Origin: CAVVXN01 sp963772585
Lineage (GTDB): Bacteria; Planctomycetota; PLA2; JAEUHO01
DNA: 64,000 bases
Direction of reading: 5' to 3'
Assembly: GCA_963772585.1 (NCBI GenBank)
Contig: CAVYXV010000009.1
Span: forward strand, 515,205-579,204
Below the pieces are notes generated by a model that searched no databases, was not told where the DNA came from, and saw only the letters and a program-made list of their open reading frames with translations. Numbering within the stretch: position 1 is the first letter of the stretch; each line of letters begins with the position of its first letter. Below are positions 52,514-61,135 of the stretch, one piece after another. The position numbers and the translations under genes are program-made.

Positions 52514-54351
52514 GCGTCCTCGCCCTGGCGATCGACCCGGACCCGACGCGGCGCGAGCGGTTCCTCGAAGGAGCCCGGAGCACGGCCTCGTCCTTCCAGG
52601 GCCTGGTCCGCGGGGAAGCGCGGGTGGGCGATCTCGTGGCCTTCTGGGCGCGTCCCCCGCGGGCTCCCTGCGACGTCGGGACCGGGGAGGGGACCTTCGC
52701 GCTCGTCCTGGGGGACGCGTTCGTGGGCCCCCGCGCCACGCGACTCGGCGCCGCGGACGTGATCGACGGACCCATCCCCGGCGTGCGGGACGGCCTCCAC
52801 CTGCTCGTGCGCCGGCGCGCCGACGGCACCCTGGAGGTCGAGGCCGATCTCCTGGGCGTGATTCCCGTCTACTACGCGCGTGTGCCGGGCGCGTTCCTCG
52901 TGTCCACGACCCCGGACGCGTTCCGGCGCCATCCCGCGTTCCGGCCCGCCGTGGACGTGCTCGGTCTCGCCGCCATCCTCCGCTCGAACGGGTTGCTCGG
53001 CGGACGGACGCTCCTCGAGGGCGTGAGACGGCTGGGACCCGGCCGCCGGCTCGAACGCCGCGCCGGGGGCGAGGTTCGCGAGGTCGGCGCCGACGCCCTG
53101 CCCGCGCCCCGGCGACTCTCCTCCCGCCGGCTGGAGGACGCCGTGGAGGCGCTCGACCACGTCCTGGAGGACGCCGTGCGCCGGCACGTCCCGCCGGGCG
53201 AGGTGGGGCTCCTGCTGACGGGGGGGCGCGACTCCCGGCTCCTGGCCGGCTATCTCGCGAGGGCGGGGCGGAGGGTCCGCGCCTTCACGCTCGGCCGGGC
53301 GCACGACGCGGAGGTCCGCATCGCCCGGAGCGTGGCGAGACGGCTCGGCGTCCCGCACGAGCACGCCGAGACCGAACCCGAGGCCCACACCGAGCACGTG
53401 GCGCTCGTCGGCCGTTACGAGGCCCTCTCCGCGGGCGGTTCAGGTACGGACAAGTGGTCCATGGCGCGCCTCTTGCGGTTCGCGCCTGCGTCCACGGTCG
53501 CCGGCCTCGCGATGGACAGCATCGTCGGTCCCGCGTTCTCCGTGTGGGGCGGGGCGCGGCAGGATCGCGGTGCCTCGTACGCCGGCGCCGTCGCCTTTCT
53601 CGACGCCTGGGGCCTCGGGGCCGAGGCGATCCGTGGGTTGCTCCGTCCCGAGCATGCCGACGCCGCGGCGGAGGTGGAGCGGCTCGTCCGGCGGGAGTGG
53701 GAGGACGAACCGGGGGACGACGTGGCGAGGGCCTGGCGCTTCGTCCTCCGCCACCGCCACCGTTTCCACACCGGGGCCTTCGCGCACGCCGTCGCCTTCG
53801 CGTCATGGCCCGCGTTCCCCGCGGTGGACCGACGCGTGCTGGAGTCCTGCTTTCAAGAACCGCCCGCCGTGCTCGGCGAGCGTCGGGCCGAGGACGCGCT
53901 GCTCCGGCGCCGGTTCCCGGAACTCGCCTCCTTGCCGGTCGATCGCAACGCCTGGGACGACCTCCCGCTGCTTCCCTCGGTGCCGCGGCGGGTCGGCGCG
54001 GCACTGGAGCGGCGCGTCCGGCCGATTCGCCGCGCGCGTCGCGCCTGGCGCCGCCGGCACGGGGATCCGCGTCGGTACTACCGCACCTACGACGTGAACG
54101 CCGAGACGTGGCGCGCCGCGCGACAGCGCGCCGAGGCGGGGCGCGAGGCGGCGCACGCCTTCCTGAGGCCCGAAGCCCTCGCGGCGCTCCTGCCGCCGCC
54201 GGACGCGCGGATCGAGGCCGCCGACCCGATCGCCTCGACCGCGCCGGTGCGCTCGCTCATCGCTCTCCTCGCATGGTTGGCGGAGAGCGAGGGTTCTCTC
54301 AGGGACTCGACGGTAGGCGGCGCCCCTCGAGGAGCACCAGGTCGCGCGTGA
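52510..54351 (+). CDS. Asparagine-synthetase-like enzyme lacking the N-terminal nucleophile Cys
   Basis: A 613-residue protein, GTG 52510. The N-terminal ~1-200 resembles the class II glutamine amidotransferase fold in layout (e.g. VYYARVPGAFLVSTTPDAF), but the protein begins VSVLALAIDP with no Cys2, so glutaminase activity is unlikely. Around 236-243 is the PP-loop LLLTGGRDSRLLAGYLARAG that binds ATP, followed by RAHDAEVRIARSVARRLGVPHEH. These indicate AsnB-type adenylation of a carboxylate, with free ammonia or another amine as acceptor. Similar proteins occur in glycan and secondary-metabolite loci. The long Arg-rich C-terminal part is hard to assign. Its end overlaps the ArnT-like gene (opposite strand) by 53 bp. 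Confidence 0.78.
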   Translation: MSVLALAIDPDPTRRERFLEGARSTASSFQGLVRGEARVGDLVAFWARPPRAPCDVGTGEGTFALVLGDAFVGPRATRLGAADVIDGPIPGVRDGLHLLVRRRADGTLEVEADLLGVIPVYYARVPGAFLVSTTPDAFRRHPAFRPAVDVLGLAAILRSNGLLGGRTLLEGVRRLGPGRRLERRAGGEVREVGADALPAPRRLSSRRLEDAVEALDHVLEDAVRRHVPPGEVGLLLTGGRDSRLLAGYLARAGRRVRAFTLGRAHDAEVRIARSVARRLGVPHEHAETEPEAHTEHVALVGRYEALSAGGSGTDKWSMARLLRFAPASTVAGLAMDSIVGPAFSVWGGARQDRGASYAGAVAFLDAWGLGAEAIRGLLRPEHADAAAEVERLVRREWEDEPGDDVARAWRFVLRHRHRFHTGAFAHAVAFASWPAFPAVDRRVLESCFQEPPAVLGERRAEDALLRRRFPELASLPVDRNAWDDLPLLPSVPRRVGAALERRVRPIRRARRAWRRRHGDPRRYYRTYDVNAETWRAARQRAEAGREAAHAFLRPEALAALLPPPDARIEAADPIASTAPVRSLIALLAWLAESEGSLRDSTVGGAPRGAPGRA

Positions 54352-55966
54352 CCCGCCCGCGGCCGGCGATGACCCGGCGGAACTGCAGGGTGAGGTAGGG
54401 ACCGCTGGCGATCTCCTCGAACGTCCAGGACGCGCTCGTCGCCGCTTGCGGGGACGTGAGGTCTCGGGCGCGGTCTCTCCGGCTCAGCACGAACACGCGG
54501 GTGGCATCCCCCGCCGCCTCCAGGACCTGCTCGGGGTTGCTGGCGACCACCGTGGAGCGACCGAGGTAGAAGTTCAGGCTGTGGATGGCCACGCGGTAGA
54601 TGACCGCGGGCTCGGGGTCCGAGGGGTCCTCGTGCGCCGCGATGACGCGGGCGAGGGAGGGGACGGGGCGGTAGCGTCCCAGGGCGGGCAGCACGAGCGC
54701 ACCGGTGGTCTCGACGATCCAGAGACCCGCCAGCATGGCCACGAGGACCGCGCGACCGCCGCCGCGGAGCGCGGCTCCGGTGATCGCGACCCCGACGAGG
54801 ACGAGCGCTCCGAGGAGGAGGAAGACCTCGGGGCGCACGCCGGGCGCGCGCCGCTGGAGGATCCAGAGACCGAGGGCGCCCGCGAAGGCCACCGCCGCGA
54901 GAAGGAGGCCGGCCGCCGTCGTCGCGCGCGTTCGTCCCCAGGCGGCGACCTCGCGGAGGAAGGGCGTCAACGCCAGCGCCATCAGCGGGTAGATCGGCAA
55001 CATGTAGACGTTGCGCTTGCCGAGAGAGGCGGTGAACAGGAGGAAGATCGCGAGGATGCCCGCCCAGGGAAGGACGGCGAGGCCGCGGCGATGGCCCTGC
55101 CGGAACCGCCGCCAGGCCCTCCACCCGGCGATCGGCAGCAGCAGGATCCAGGGCTGCGCGTCGCCGGCGAGCGCGACGACGTAGAAGAAGGGACCCCGCT
55201 CGCCCAGACCCCCCGCGACGCGCTGGAACGTGAAGCGCCCGAAGTGCTCCTCGAGGAAGGCCGGGAAGCGGAGGCTCATGGCGACGAACCACGGCGCCGC
55301 GAGCACGAGCACGAGCGCGCTCCACGCGAGGATGCGTCCCGGCCGCAGCGGGGGGCGCGGACGACCCACGAACCAGGCGACCGCGAGGGGAATCGCGAAG
55401 AGGGCGAAGATGACCGGCCCCTTGGCGAGGGCACCGATGCCCACGAGGACACAGGCGAGAGCCGTCCGGACCGGGCGTCGTTCCCCGTCGAGGACGGGGG
55501 CGACGAGGGCGAACGCCGCCGTCAGGATCGCGACGAGATCGATGTCGCCTGCGAGCTGGCGCGCGTAGAGCCAGAAGCGGGGCGTCGCGGCGAGTACGAG
55601 GGCAGCGAGGAACCCGTGGACGTTTCCCCCCAGCCGCCGGCCCAGGAAGAACGTGGCGAAGACGGTGGCGATGGCGGCCAGGGCCATCGGCAGCCGCTCC
55701 GCCGCCTCCGTGCATCCGAGCCACAGATAGAACGGGACGGTGATCCACGTGGAGAGCGGGGGATGGGCGTAGTAGACGTGGCCGTTCCACGTCGGTGCCC
55801 AGAAGTCCCCCTGGGGCCACGACACCACCTCCTTCGGCGGTTCCGCGTACAGGGGTTCGTTCGCGTCCCACAGCGGCGGATGTCCGAGCGTGAGAAAGCA
55901 GGGCAGGACCACCAGGGCCAGCAGGAAGAGCGCGGGGACGGTTTGTAGGGAGCGGGACGGGCTCAT
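54299..55966 (-). CDS. ArnT-like integral-membrane glycosyltransferase (GT39/GT83)
   Basis: A 555-residue membrane protein with about 11-12 TM segments. ATG 55966 overlaps the carbamoyltransferase stop by one base. The first periplasmic loop has GHPPLWDANEPLYAEPPKEV, carrying the catalytic acidic residues (WDANE, E-Y-x-x-PPKE) typical of the ArnT/PMT fold, followed by YYAHPPLSTWI. These enzymes take a sugar from polyprenyl phosphate and transfer it on the periplasmic side to lipid A or proteins. The C-terminal ~150 residues form a soluble domain. Neighbouring genes provide a polyprenyl-phosphate-sugar synthase-like GT2 and a carbamoyltransferase. Confidence 0.86.
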   Translation of the reverse strand: MSPSRSLQTVPALFLLALVVLPCFLTLGHPPLWDANEPLYAEPPKEVVSWPQGDFWAPTWNGHVYYAHPPLSTWITVPFYLWLGCTEAAERLPMALAAIATVFATFFLGRRLGGNVHGFLAALVLAATPRFWLYARQLAGDIDLVAILTAAFALVAPVLDGERRPVRTALACVLVGIGALAKGPVIFALFAIPLAVAWFVGRPRPPLRPGRILAWSALVLVLAAPWFVAMSLRFPAFLEEHFGRFTFQRVAGGLGERGPFFYVVALAGDAQPWILLLPIAGWRAWRRFRQGHRRGLAVLPWAGILAIFLLFTASLGKRNVYMLPIYPLMALALTPFLREVAAWGRTRATTAAGLLLAAVAFAGALGLWILQRRAPGVRPEVFLLLGALVLVGVAITGAALRGGGRAVLVAMLAGLWIVETTGALVLPALGRYRPVPSLARVIAAHEDPSDPEPAVIYRVAIHSLNFYLGRSTVVASNPEQVLEAAGDATRVFVLSRRDRARDLTSPQAATSASWTFEEIASGPYLTLQFRRVIAGRGRVTRDLVLLEGRRLPSSP

Positions 55967-57738
55967 CAGCGCGCTCCCGTTCCCGCCGGCGCGTCGCGCC
56001 ACCACGCGCTCGCGGGGTTGTCCACGACGTAGGGGCCGAGCCTCATGCGGGGAAGCCGGGAGGCACGAAACGCCCGGACGGCGTCTGCGGGGGTGTGCAC
56101 GATCGGCTCCTCGTGCATGTTGAAGGAGGTGTTGATGACGGCCGGTCGGCCCGTGGCGTCGCGCACCGCGCGGATCAGGGCGCAGAAGCCCGGCACCTGG
56201 TCGTGGTGGACGACCTGCGGGCGCGCCGTGCCGTCCACGTGGACGGCCGCCGGACAAGCGCTCCGGAAGGGGAGCTTCGCGGGCAGCGCCACCGTCATGA
56301 AGCGGGCCGCGTCGCCGGCCGCGTCGAGGTGCTCGAACGCGGCGGGCGCATCCTCCGCGAGGATCGCTGGCGCGAACGGCATGAACTCGTCACGGCACAG
56401 GGCCGCGCCGAGCCGGACGGTGATGCCGGGATCGTCCGCCGGCGCGAGGACGGAGCGGTGGCCGAGCGCACGCGGCCCGTACTCCATGCCTCCGACGTAG
56501 CGCACGACGGGAAGCCCGCGCTCGAGGGCCTCGGCGAGGAGACGGTCGGGCGACGGCGGCCGGACGCAGGAAAGGCCCGCGGCCAGGAGCGCCTGCCCGC
56601 ACGCCGCGTCGGTCGGAGCGGGGCCCAGGGCGGTCAGCGACGCGAGCCGGCGGGGAGGGGCGTCGGCGACGGAGAGCGCGGCGCCCACCGCCAGTCCGCC
56701 GTCGCCCATGTGCGGGAAGACGTGGAGACGCTCGACCTCGTCGAGGGCGGCGATCCGCCCGTTCACGCGGACGTTCGCAAAGACGCCGCCCGCGACGGCC
56801 ACACGGGAGAGACCCGTCTGGCGAAGCCAACGCCGAACGCCCTCGAGGAGCATGCGTTCGGTGCCCTCCTGCACCCAGGCGGCCACGTCTTCGCGCGGGA
56901 GGCGGGAGAGGGGGGCGAGCTCCCGGCGCGCCGCCAGGCCCCACCGGCCGCGGTAGAGGAGCGTCTCCCCGTCCCAGGCGAACGGCCACGGGAAGGGCAC
57001 CCGGTCGGCTCGGCCCCGGGCCGAGAGACCCAGCACCTTGCCCTCGTGCCGGCCCGGTCGGAAGCCGAGCCGCCGGGTCACCAGCGAGTAGAACGCGCCG
57101 AGACTCGCGCCGACGCCCTGCTGGTGGAGGAGGGTAAGACCCGCGTCCTCCGACGCCGTCCAGACGGTGAGGCTCCGACCGTCGCCGTGCGCATCCGCCG
57201 TGACGACGAGCCAACGCCCCGGGCCCGCCGTGCGCCAGGCGCTCTCGGCGTGGGCGCGGTGGTGGTCCACGAACGCGAGGGGACGCGTGCGGACGCCGGG
57301 GGGAAGGGTCCGGGCGAGGATCCTCTCGGCCAGGATCCCCTCGAGGCGACCGCCGCGCCCGGCCGCGCGCGACCGCGTGAGGCCCAGCCGGTACCGAGCC
57401 AGGTCTCCGAGTCGGTCCACGGGATGCCACGGGCGGTCGAAGCACACGCCCAGGGACGGGCGGTAGAGAGCCTGGAGCGGTCGGACGAGCCGCGTCGCGA
57501 CGGTGGGCGTGGCCACGCCGCCGACCGCGATCCGGTCGACGTCCCGCGCGTCGATGCCGCCCTGGCGGAGCACCGAGGCGATGCTGTGGTCGGGCATGCC
57601 GCCGTCGAGCTTCTCGCGCGTGAAGCGTTCCTCGTTCGCCGCGGCCAGGAGCCGCCCGTCGACCACGAGCGCCGCGCCCGCGTCGTGGAGACCGTCCACG
57701 ATGCCGAGGACGACGGCGGGGGCGTGCGGGCGCCTCAC
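55966..57738 (-). CDS. NodU/CmcH-family carbamoyltransferase
   Basis: A 590-residue enzyme, GTG start 57738. The N-terminal YgjD-like domain has LGIVDGLHDAGAALVVDGRL and EERFTREKLDGGMPDHSI, with the metal-binding FVDHHRAHAESAW (~150) and VTADAHGDGRSLTVW. The C-terminal YrdC-like/Cmc domain has the GGMEYGPRALGHRSVLA carbamoyl-adenylate site and INTSFNMHEEPIVHTPADA. It transfers carbamoyl from carbamoyl phosphate, by way of carbamoyl-AMP, to a hydroxyl of a sugar or antibiotic. Set between a polyprenyl-sugar synthase-like gene and an ArnT-like gene, it probably carbamoylates a cell-surface sugar. Confidence 0.92.
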   Translation of the reverse strand: MRRPHAPAVVLGIVDGLHDAGAALVVDGRLLAAANEERFTREKLDGGMPDHSIASVLRQGGIDARDVDRIAVGGVATPTVATRLVRPLQALYRPSLGVCFDRPWHPVDRLGDLARYRLGLTRSRAAGRGGRLEGILAERILARTLPPGVRTRPLAFVDHHRAHAESAWRTAGPGRWLVVTADAHGDGRSLTVWTASEDAGLTLLHQQGVGASLGAFYSLVTRRLGFRPGRHEGKVLGLSARGRADRVPFPWPFAWDGETLLYRGRWGLAARRELAPLSRLPREDVAAWVQEGTERMLLEGVRRWLRQTGLSRVAVAGGVFANVRVNGRIAALDEVERLHVFPHMGDGGLAVGAALSVADAPPRRLASLTALGPAPTDAACGQALLAAGLSCVRPPSPDRLLAEALERGLPVVRYVGGMEYGPRALGHRSVLAPADDPGITVRLGAALCRDEFMPFAPAILAEDAPAAFEHLDAAGDAARFMTVALPAKLPFRSACPAAVHVDGTARPQVVHHDQVPGFCALIRAVRDATGRPAVINTSFNMHEEPIVHTPADAVRAFRASRLPRMRLGPYVVDNPASAWWRDAPAGTGAR

Positions 57739-57745
57739 GGGGCGT

Positions 57746-58492
57746 TCAGGTGTCGCGTCCCGCGCGGCGGCGGACCTCGATCAACTCCACCAGCGACCCG
57801 GCCACGTCCCGCGCCAGGCGGACGGAGGACGCCCGCCCGTCGCACCACGTGACCGGGACCTCGGTGATGGCGTATCCCCGGCGGCGTGCGAGGGAGAGGA
57901 CCTCCGCGTCGATGCCCCAGCGACGGCAGCGCGACGCGGCGAACAGGTCCCGGGCGACGTCGCGGCGAAAGCCCTTGAAGCCGCACGTCACGTCCGCGAC
58001 GTCGAGCGACAGCCACCGGCGACTGAGCGCCAGGTATCCGCGCCCGAGCCACCGCCGCAGCGCCGGTTGGGGATGCGTGATGCGACCTCCCGGCGCGTTC
58101 CGGCTTCCGATGGCGAGGTCGGCCCCCGTCTCCAGCGCTCCGACGATCGCGTCCAGGTGCGTGAGGCCCACCGCGAGGTCCGCGTCGAGGGCCACCACGT
58201 ACGCGCCCCGCGCCGCGGCGATCCCCGCCCGGAGCGCGGAGCCCTTGCCCTCGTTCGGGGAGAGGGACACCACGTGGACCGACTCGTCCTCCTTCGCGGC
58301 CCGTGCGAGCCGGGCGGGCGTCTCGTCGGTGCTGCCGTCGTCCACGAGCACCACGTCCGCCTCCGGCGGGTCCGAGTTCCTCGCGGCGGGGCGGTGTCGC
58401 CACGCGTCGATGGCGGCGAGGAGCCCGTCGAGTCGCCGCGCTTCGTTGAAGCAGGGCACGACGAGGCTCGTCTGGATCGCCGTCCCGCTCAT
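57746..58492 (-). CDS. Polyprenyl-phosphate glycosyltransferase (dolichyl-P-glucose/mannose synthase-like GT2)
   Basis: A 248-residue GT2 enzyme. ATG 58492 is the start nearest to the fold (TSLVVPCFNEARRLDGLL). DDGSTDETPARL (48-59), ALDADLAVGLTHLD with the DxD-like site, and VTCGFKGFRRDVARDLF, RRWGIDAEVLSLARRRG plus VPVTW are typical of dolichyl-phosphate-glucose/mannose synthase relatives. It should load a sugar on polyprenyl phosphate at the cytosolic face. No C-terminal TM is present, so it is peripheral. Seven bases separate it from the carbamoyltransferase gene; the three genes look like one operon. Confidence 0.9.
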   Translation of the reverse strand: MSGTAIQTSLVVPCFNEARRLDGLLAAIDAWRHRPAARNSDPPEADVVLVDDGSTDETPARLARAAKEDESVHVVSLSPNEGKGSALRAGIAAARGAYVVALDADLAVGLTHLDAIVGALETGADLAIGSRNAPGGRITHPQPALRRWLGRGYLALSRRWLSLDVADVTCGFKGFRRDVARDLFAASRCRRWGIDAEVLSLARRRGYAITEVPVTWCDGRASSVRLARDVAGSLVELIEVRRRAGRDT

Positions 58493-58639
58493 GCCCACTC
58501 CGTCGTTGGCCGCCGTGGCGCCGCCGCGGACGGTGGCGCTGGAACGGTCCGGCATTCTATGGCCGGCGGGCTGGGCGTGGACGTGATGGCGACCGTGCCC
58601 TATGGTCGGCGCCGTCCGGATCCCGGACGGGAGGCGCAC

Positions 58640-59074
58640 ATGCGTTGCTGGGTGGCTTGGATCGCGTTGCTCTCCACGTTGGCGATCGCCGGATGCGGCC
58701 GGGAGACGCCCGCGCCCGCGAACGGCGGCGGTGCGGAACGCTCCACCGGGAGCCCGCCCGCCGCGAAGGGCGATCGGATGGCCACGCCGCGGGGGTCGAT
58801 CGAGGTCCAGCTCGAGCTGCTTCGGGCGAAGGACGTCGAGGCCCTGAAGGCGTGCTTCACGCCGCGACTCAGGGACCGCATCACCGAGGCGACCGTGGAT
58901 GCGGGGGCGAAGGGGGCCGCGTCCGTCACGCTCGAAGACCTCGTTGCGAAGGTGGAGAAGAGCGAGTTCGAAGGCAGGCCGACGGCCGAGATCACGATGA
59001 AGAACGGCCGCACCCTGACGACGCTCGTCCTCCTTGGCGGTCGCTGGCTGGCGGACACGCTCTGGTTTCGCTGA
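58640..59074 (+). CDS. Small lipoprotein, unknown function
   Basis: A 144-residue protein, ATG 58640, preceded by GGGAGG at 5 nt. The signal peptide ends LAIAGC (Cys18), then comes a Pro/Ala/Gly-rich spacer (~20-50). The rest (RGSIEVQLELLRAKDVEALKA ... GRTLTTLVLLGGRWLADTLWFR) has the alternation expected for a small alpha+beta domain like the NTF2/SnoaL cone: a helix with 'LLRAKDVEALKACF', then strands. This is an impression of fold only; I cannot name a family. It stands alone on the plus strand among minus-strand glycosyltransferase genes and has a candidate TATGGT -10 box near 58602. Confidence 0.7.
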   Translation: MRCWVAWIALLSTLAIAGCGRETPAPANGGGAERSTGSPPAAKGDRMATPRGSIEVQLELLRAKDVEALKACFTPRLRDRITEATVDAGAKGAASVTLEDLVAKVEKSEFEGRPTAEITMKNGRTLTTLVLLGGRWLADTLWFR

Positions 59075-59087
59075 GGTTGCGGCGTCG

Positions 59088-60107
59088 TCACGCGTCGGGC
59101 GGCGCCTTCCGTCGCCGCGACGGCCGTCGCGAGAGGCCGACCTTCCGAGCGACGTGCCGCAGGCGCCGGTCGAGACGGCTCGCGCGCGCGGGCCCCATGA
59201 AACGGACGACGGGTCGCAGGATCCCGCGCCAGGCGAGCGCACCGGGGCGGATGCGGTCGGCCAGGGCGAACCAGGCGTCCGCGACGTCCAGCGCGCCGTG
59301 GACGCTCGCGACGTGCCCCGCGTCGGCGATCCACGCGAACATCTCGTCGCCGAGCTCCGTCGCAAGCGCGTCGTGGGCGTCGAGCATCGTCAGGAAGCGC
59401 CGGGTGGCCTCGACGAAGGCCGGGCTCGTGTACGTCTCGGCGTCGGTGAGGCGGGGGATGCGGCGGTCGTTGCGGTAGACGAGGCCGATGGTGTCCACGT
59501 AGAGGATGCGCGCGCCACCGAGGATCATCCGGACCGTCAGTTCCACGTTCTCCTGCACGAGCATCGCGGGGTCGAAGCCGCCGGCGTCGAGCAACGCGTG
59601 CCGGCGGAACAGGATGGGCGTGGAGGGAGGGGCGACCAGACCGAGTGCGCCTCCGATGCGCGTGGCCTGGCTCAGGCGGCCGCGCCGCACGAGATCCCGA
59701 TAGCCCTCCGGCAGCGCGATCGTCTCGTCGAAGTCCACCTCGTAGGGCACGAAGCAGCGCGAGGCGACGCCCGCGGCGTCGGGGTAGAGGGCGAAGAGGG
59801 CCATCTTCTCGGCGACGACCCCCGCCGGCAGCACGTCGTCGGCGTCGAGGAAGTGGACGGGATCGCCGCGGGAGGCCTCCAGGCCGCGGTTCCTCGCGCG
59901 CGCGACGCCCCCGCGCGGTCCCGTGAGGACCCGGACGCGTTCGCCGAACGCCTCGGCGAGCTCCCGCGTCCCGTCGGTCGAGCCGTCGTCCACGACCACC
60001 ACCTCCACCCGGGGCCACGTCTGGGCGAGCGCCGAGCGGATCGCCGGTCCGAGATGGCGTTCGGCATTCCACGCCGGAATCACCACGGAGACGGTCTCGT
60101 CGCTCAC
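59088..60107 (-). CDS. Family 2 glycosyltransferase
   Basis: A 339-residue GT-A enzyme, GTG 60107, overlapping the upstream glycosyltransferase by GTGA. The nucleotide-sugar fold is clear: TVSVVIPAWNAERHLGPAI, VVVDDGSTDGTRELAEAFG, ARARNRGLEASRGDPVHFLDADD (DxD near residue 93), and PILFRRHALLDAGGFDPAM before an acidic residue in MLVQENVELTVRM. The enzyme likely adds a sugar to a surface glycan in the cytosol. The C-terminus is Arg-rich, with no TM segment. Confidence 0.9.
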   Translation of the reverse strand: MSDETVSVVIPAWNAERHLGPAIRSALAQTWPRVEVVVVDDGSTDGTRELAEAFGERVRVLTGPRGGVARARNRGLEASRGDPVHFLDADDVLPAGVVAEKMALFALYPDAAGVASRCFVPYEVDFDETIALPEGYRDLVRRGRLSQATRIGGALGLVAPPSTPILFRRHALLDAGGFDPAMLVQENVELTVRMILGGARILYVDTIGLVYRNDRRIPRLTDAETYTSPAFVEATRRFLTMLDAHDALATELGDEMFAWIADAGHVASVHGALDVADAWFALADRIRPGALAWRGILRPVVRFMGPARASRLDRRLRHVARKVGLSRRPSRRRKAPPDA

Positions 60108-61069
60108 GGTGCGTTCTCCGGGCCGGGGGCGTCGGGGCGCAGCCCGAGCCGGGCGAGATCGGCGCCGAGGCGCCGTGCCGCGCGCGCGCTGCCCATCACG
60201 GCGGCGTCCGACGGCGGGCGCAGCCGGCCGGCGGTGTAGGCGAGGAGAGCGCGGCCGACCCGCGCCGCCTGCTCGATGCGCCAGAGCCGGGGGTGGCGGC
60301 GGAGGAACGCCGCGCGCGGCGGACGCTCCAGCGGGGCGCGGGACATGCCTTCCAGGAAGGCCCTGTGTCGGATCCACGCCGGCCGGAGCTGGTCGCGGCG
60401 GACGGTGTGGGCCACGACGGCGTCCGGAACGTGGATCGCCGGGAAGCCGTCCCGGGCGAGCCTCCAGAGGAAGTGCGTATCCTCTCCGACGCGCCAGCGG
60501 CCCGCCCCGGGGCCGCGACGCGGGTCGAACCGGAACCCCCGCTCGAACAGCGCGCGCCGGCACCACCAGTTGGCGCCGTAGGGGAAGAGGCCGTCCCGGT
60601 ACGGCGCGTCCCCGATTCCGGGATCGTGGTACCCGAAGCCGAAGGCGCGGATCCACGGGTCGTCCGTGGCCCAGGCGGGTAGGGGACCCGCGGGCCAGCG
60701 CACTTCGACCTTCCCTCCGAAGACGTGGCGGTCGGTCCGCCGCGCGGTGGCGGCGAGGACGGCGTCGGCCCAACCCGGGCGGGGCACGACGTCGTCGTCG
60801 ACGAAGGCCACGACGGGAGCCAGCCCGCCCTCGTCGAGGGCGCGGTTCAGGGCCGCGCTCTTCCCCGGGCGGCTCCGGTGCAGATAGCGGAGCGCGAGGG
60901 TCGATCGCCGCGCGGCCACGACGTCCCTGGCGCCGGAGGGCGTCCCGTTCTCGACGACCACGACCTCCCGGGTCCCTGCCCCGGGGGAGAGGGCGTCGAG
61001 GAGGCGCGCGAGGGCGCGCGGTCGCCCGCGGGTCGCGACGACGACGGAGAGGTCCGGCGGCGAGGTCAC
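60104..61069 (-). CDS. Family 2 glycosyltransferase (rhamnosyltransferase-like)
   Basis: A 321-residue GT-A enzyme starting at GTG 61069: PPDLSVVVATRGRPRALARLL, VVVVENGTPSGA, the donor-binding SRPGKSAALNRALDEG and DxD-type VVAFVDDDVVPRPGW (~88-102), then GANWWCRRALFERGFRFD and the catalytic GEDTHFLWRLARDGF. It belongs to the GT2 group with EDxxF motifs (e.g. hyaluronan/mycofactocin-type). The acceptor is unknown. It is the first gene of the GT pair and is divergent from the sodium:solute symporter gene (66 bp between starts). Confidence 0.9.
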   Translation of the reverse strand: MTSPPDLSVVVATRGRPRALARLLDALSPGAGTREVVVVENGTPSGARDVVAARRSTLALRYLHRSRPGKSAALNRALDEGGLAPVVAFVDDDVVPRPGWADAVLAATARRTDRHVFGGKVEVRWPAGPLPAWATDDPWIRAFGFGYHDPGIGDAPYRDGLFPYGANWWCRRALFERGFRFDPRRGPGAGRWRVGEDTHFLWRLARDGFPAIHVPDAVVAHTVRRDQLRPAWIRHRAFLEGMSRAPLERPPRAAFLRRHPRLWRIEQAARVGRALLAYTAGRLRPPSDAAVMGSARAARRLGADLARLGLRPDAPGPENAP

Positions 61070-61135
61070 GCCGCTCAACCTACCCGGCCCGGGGCCCACG
61101 GCAGCGTCGGCGGCCTCGCGTACGCTTGGGCGCCC

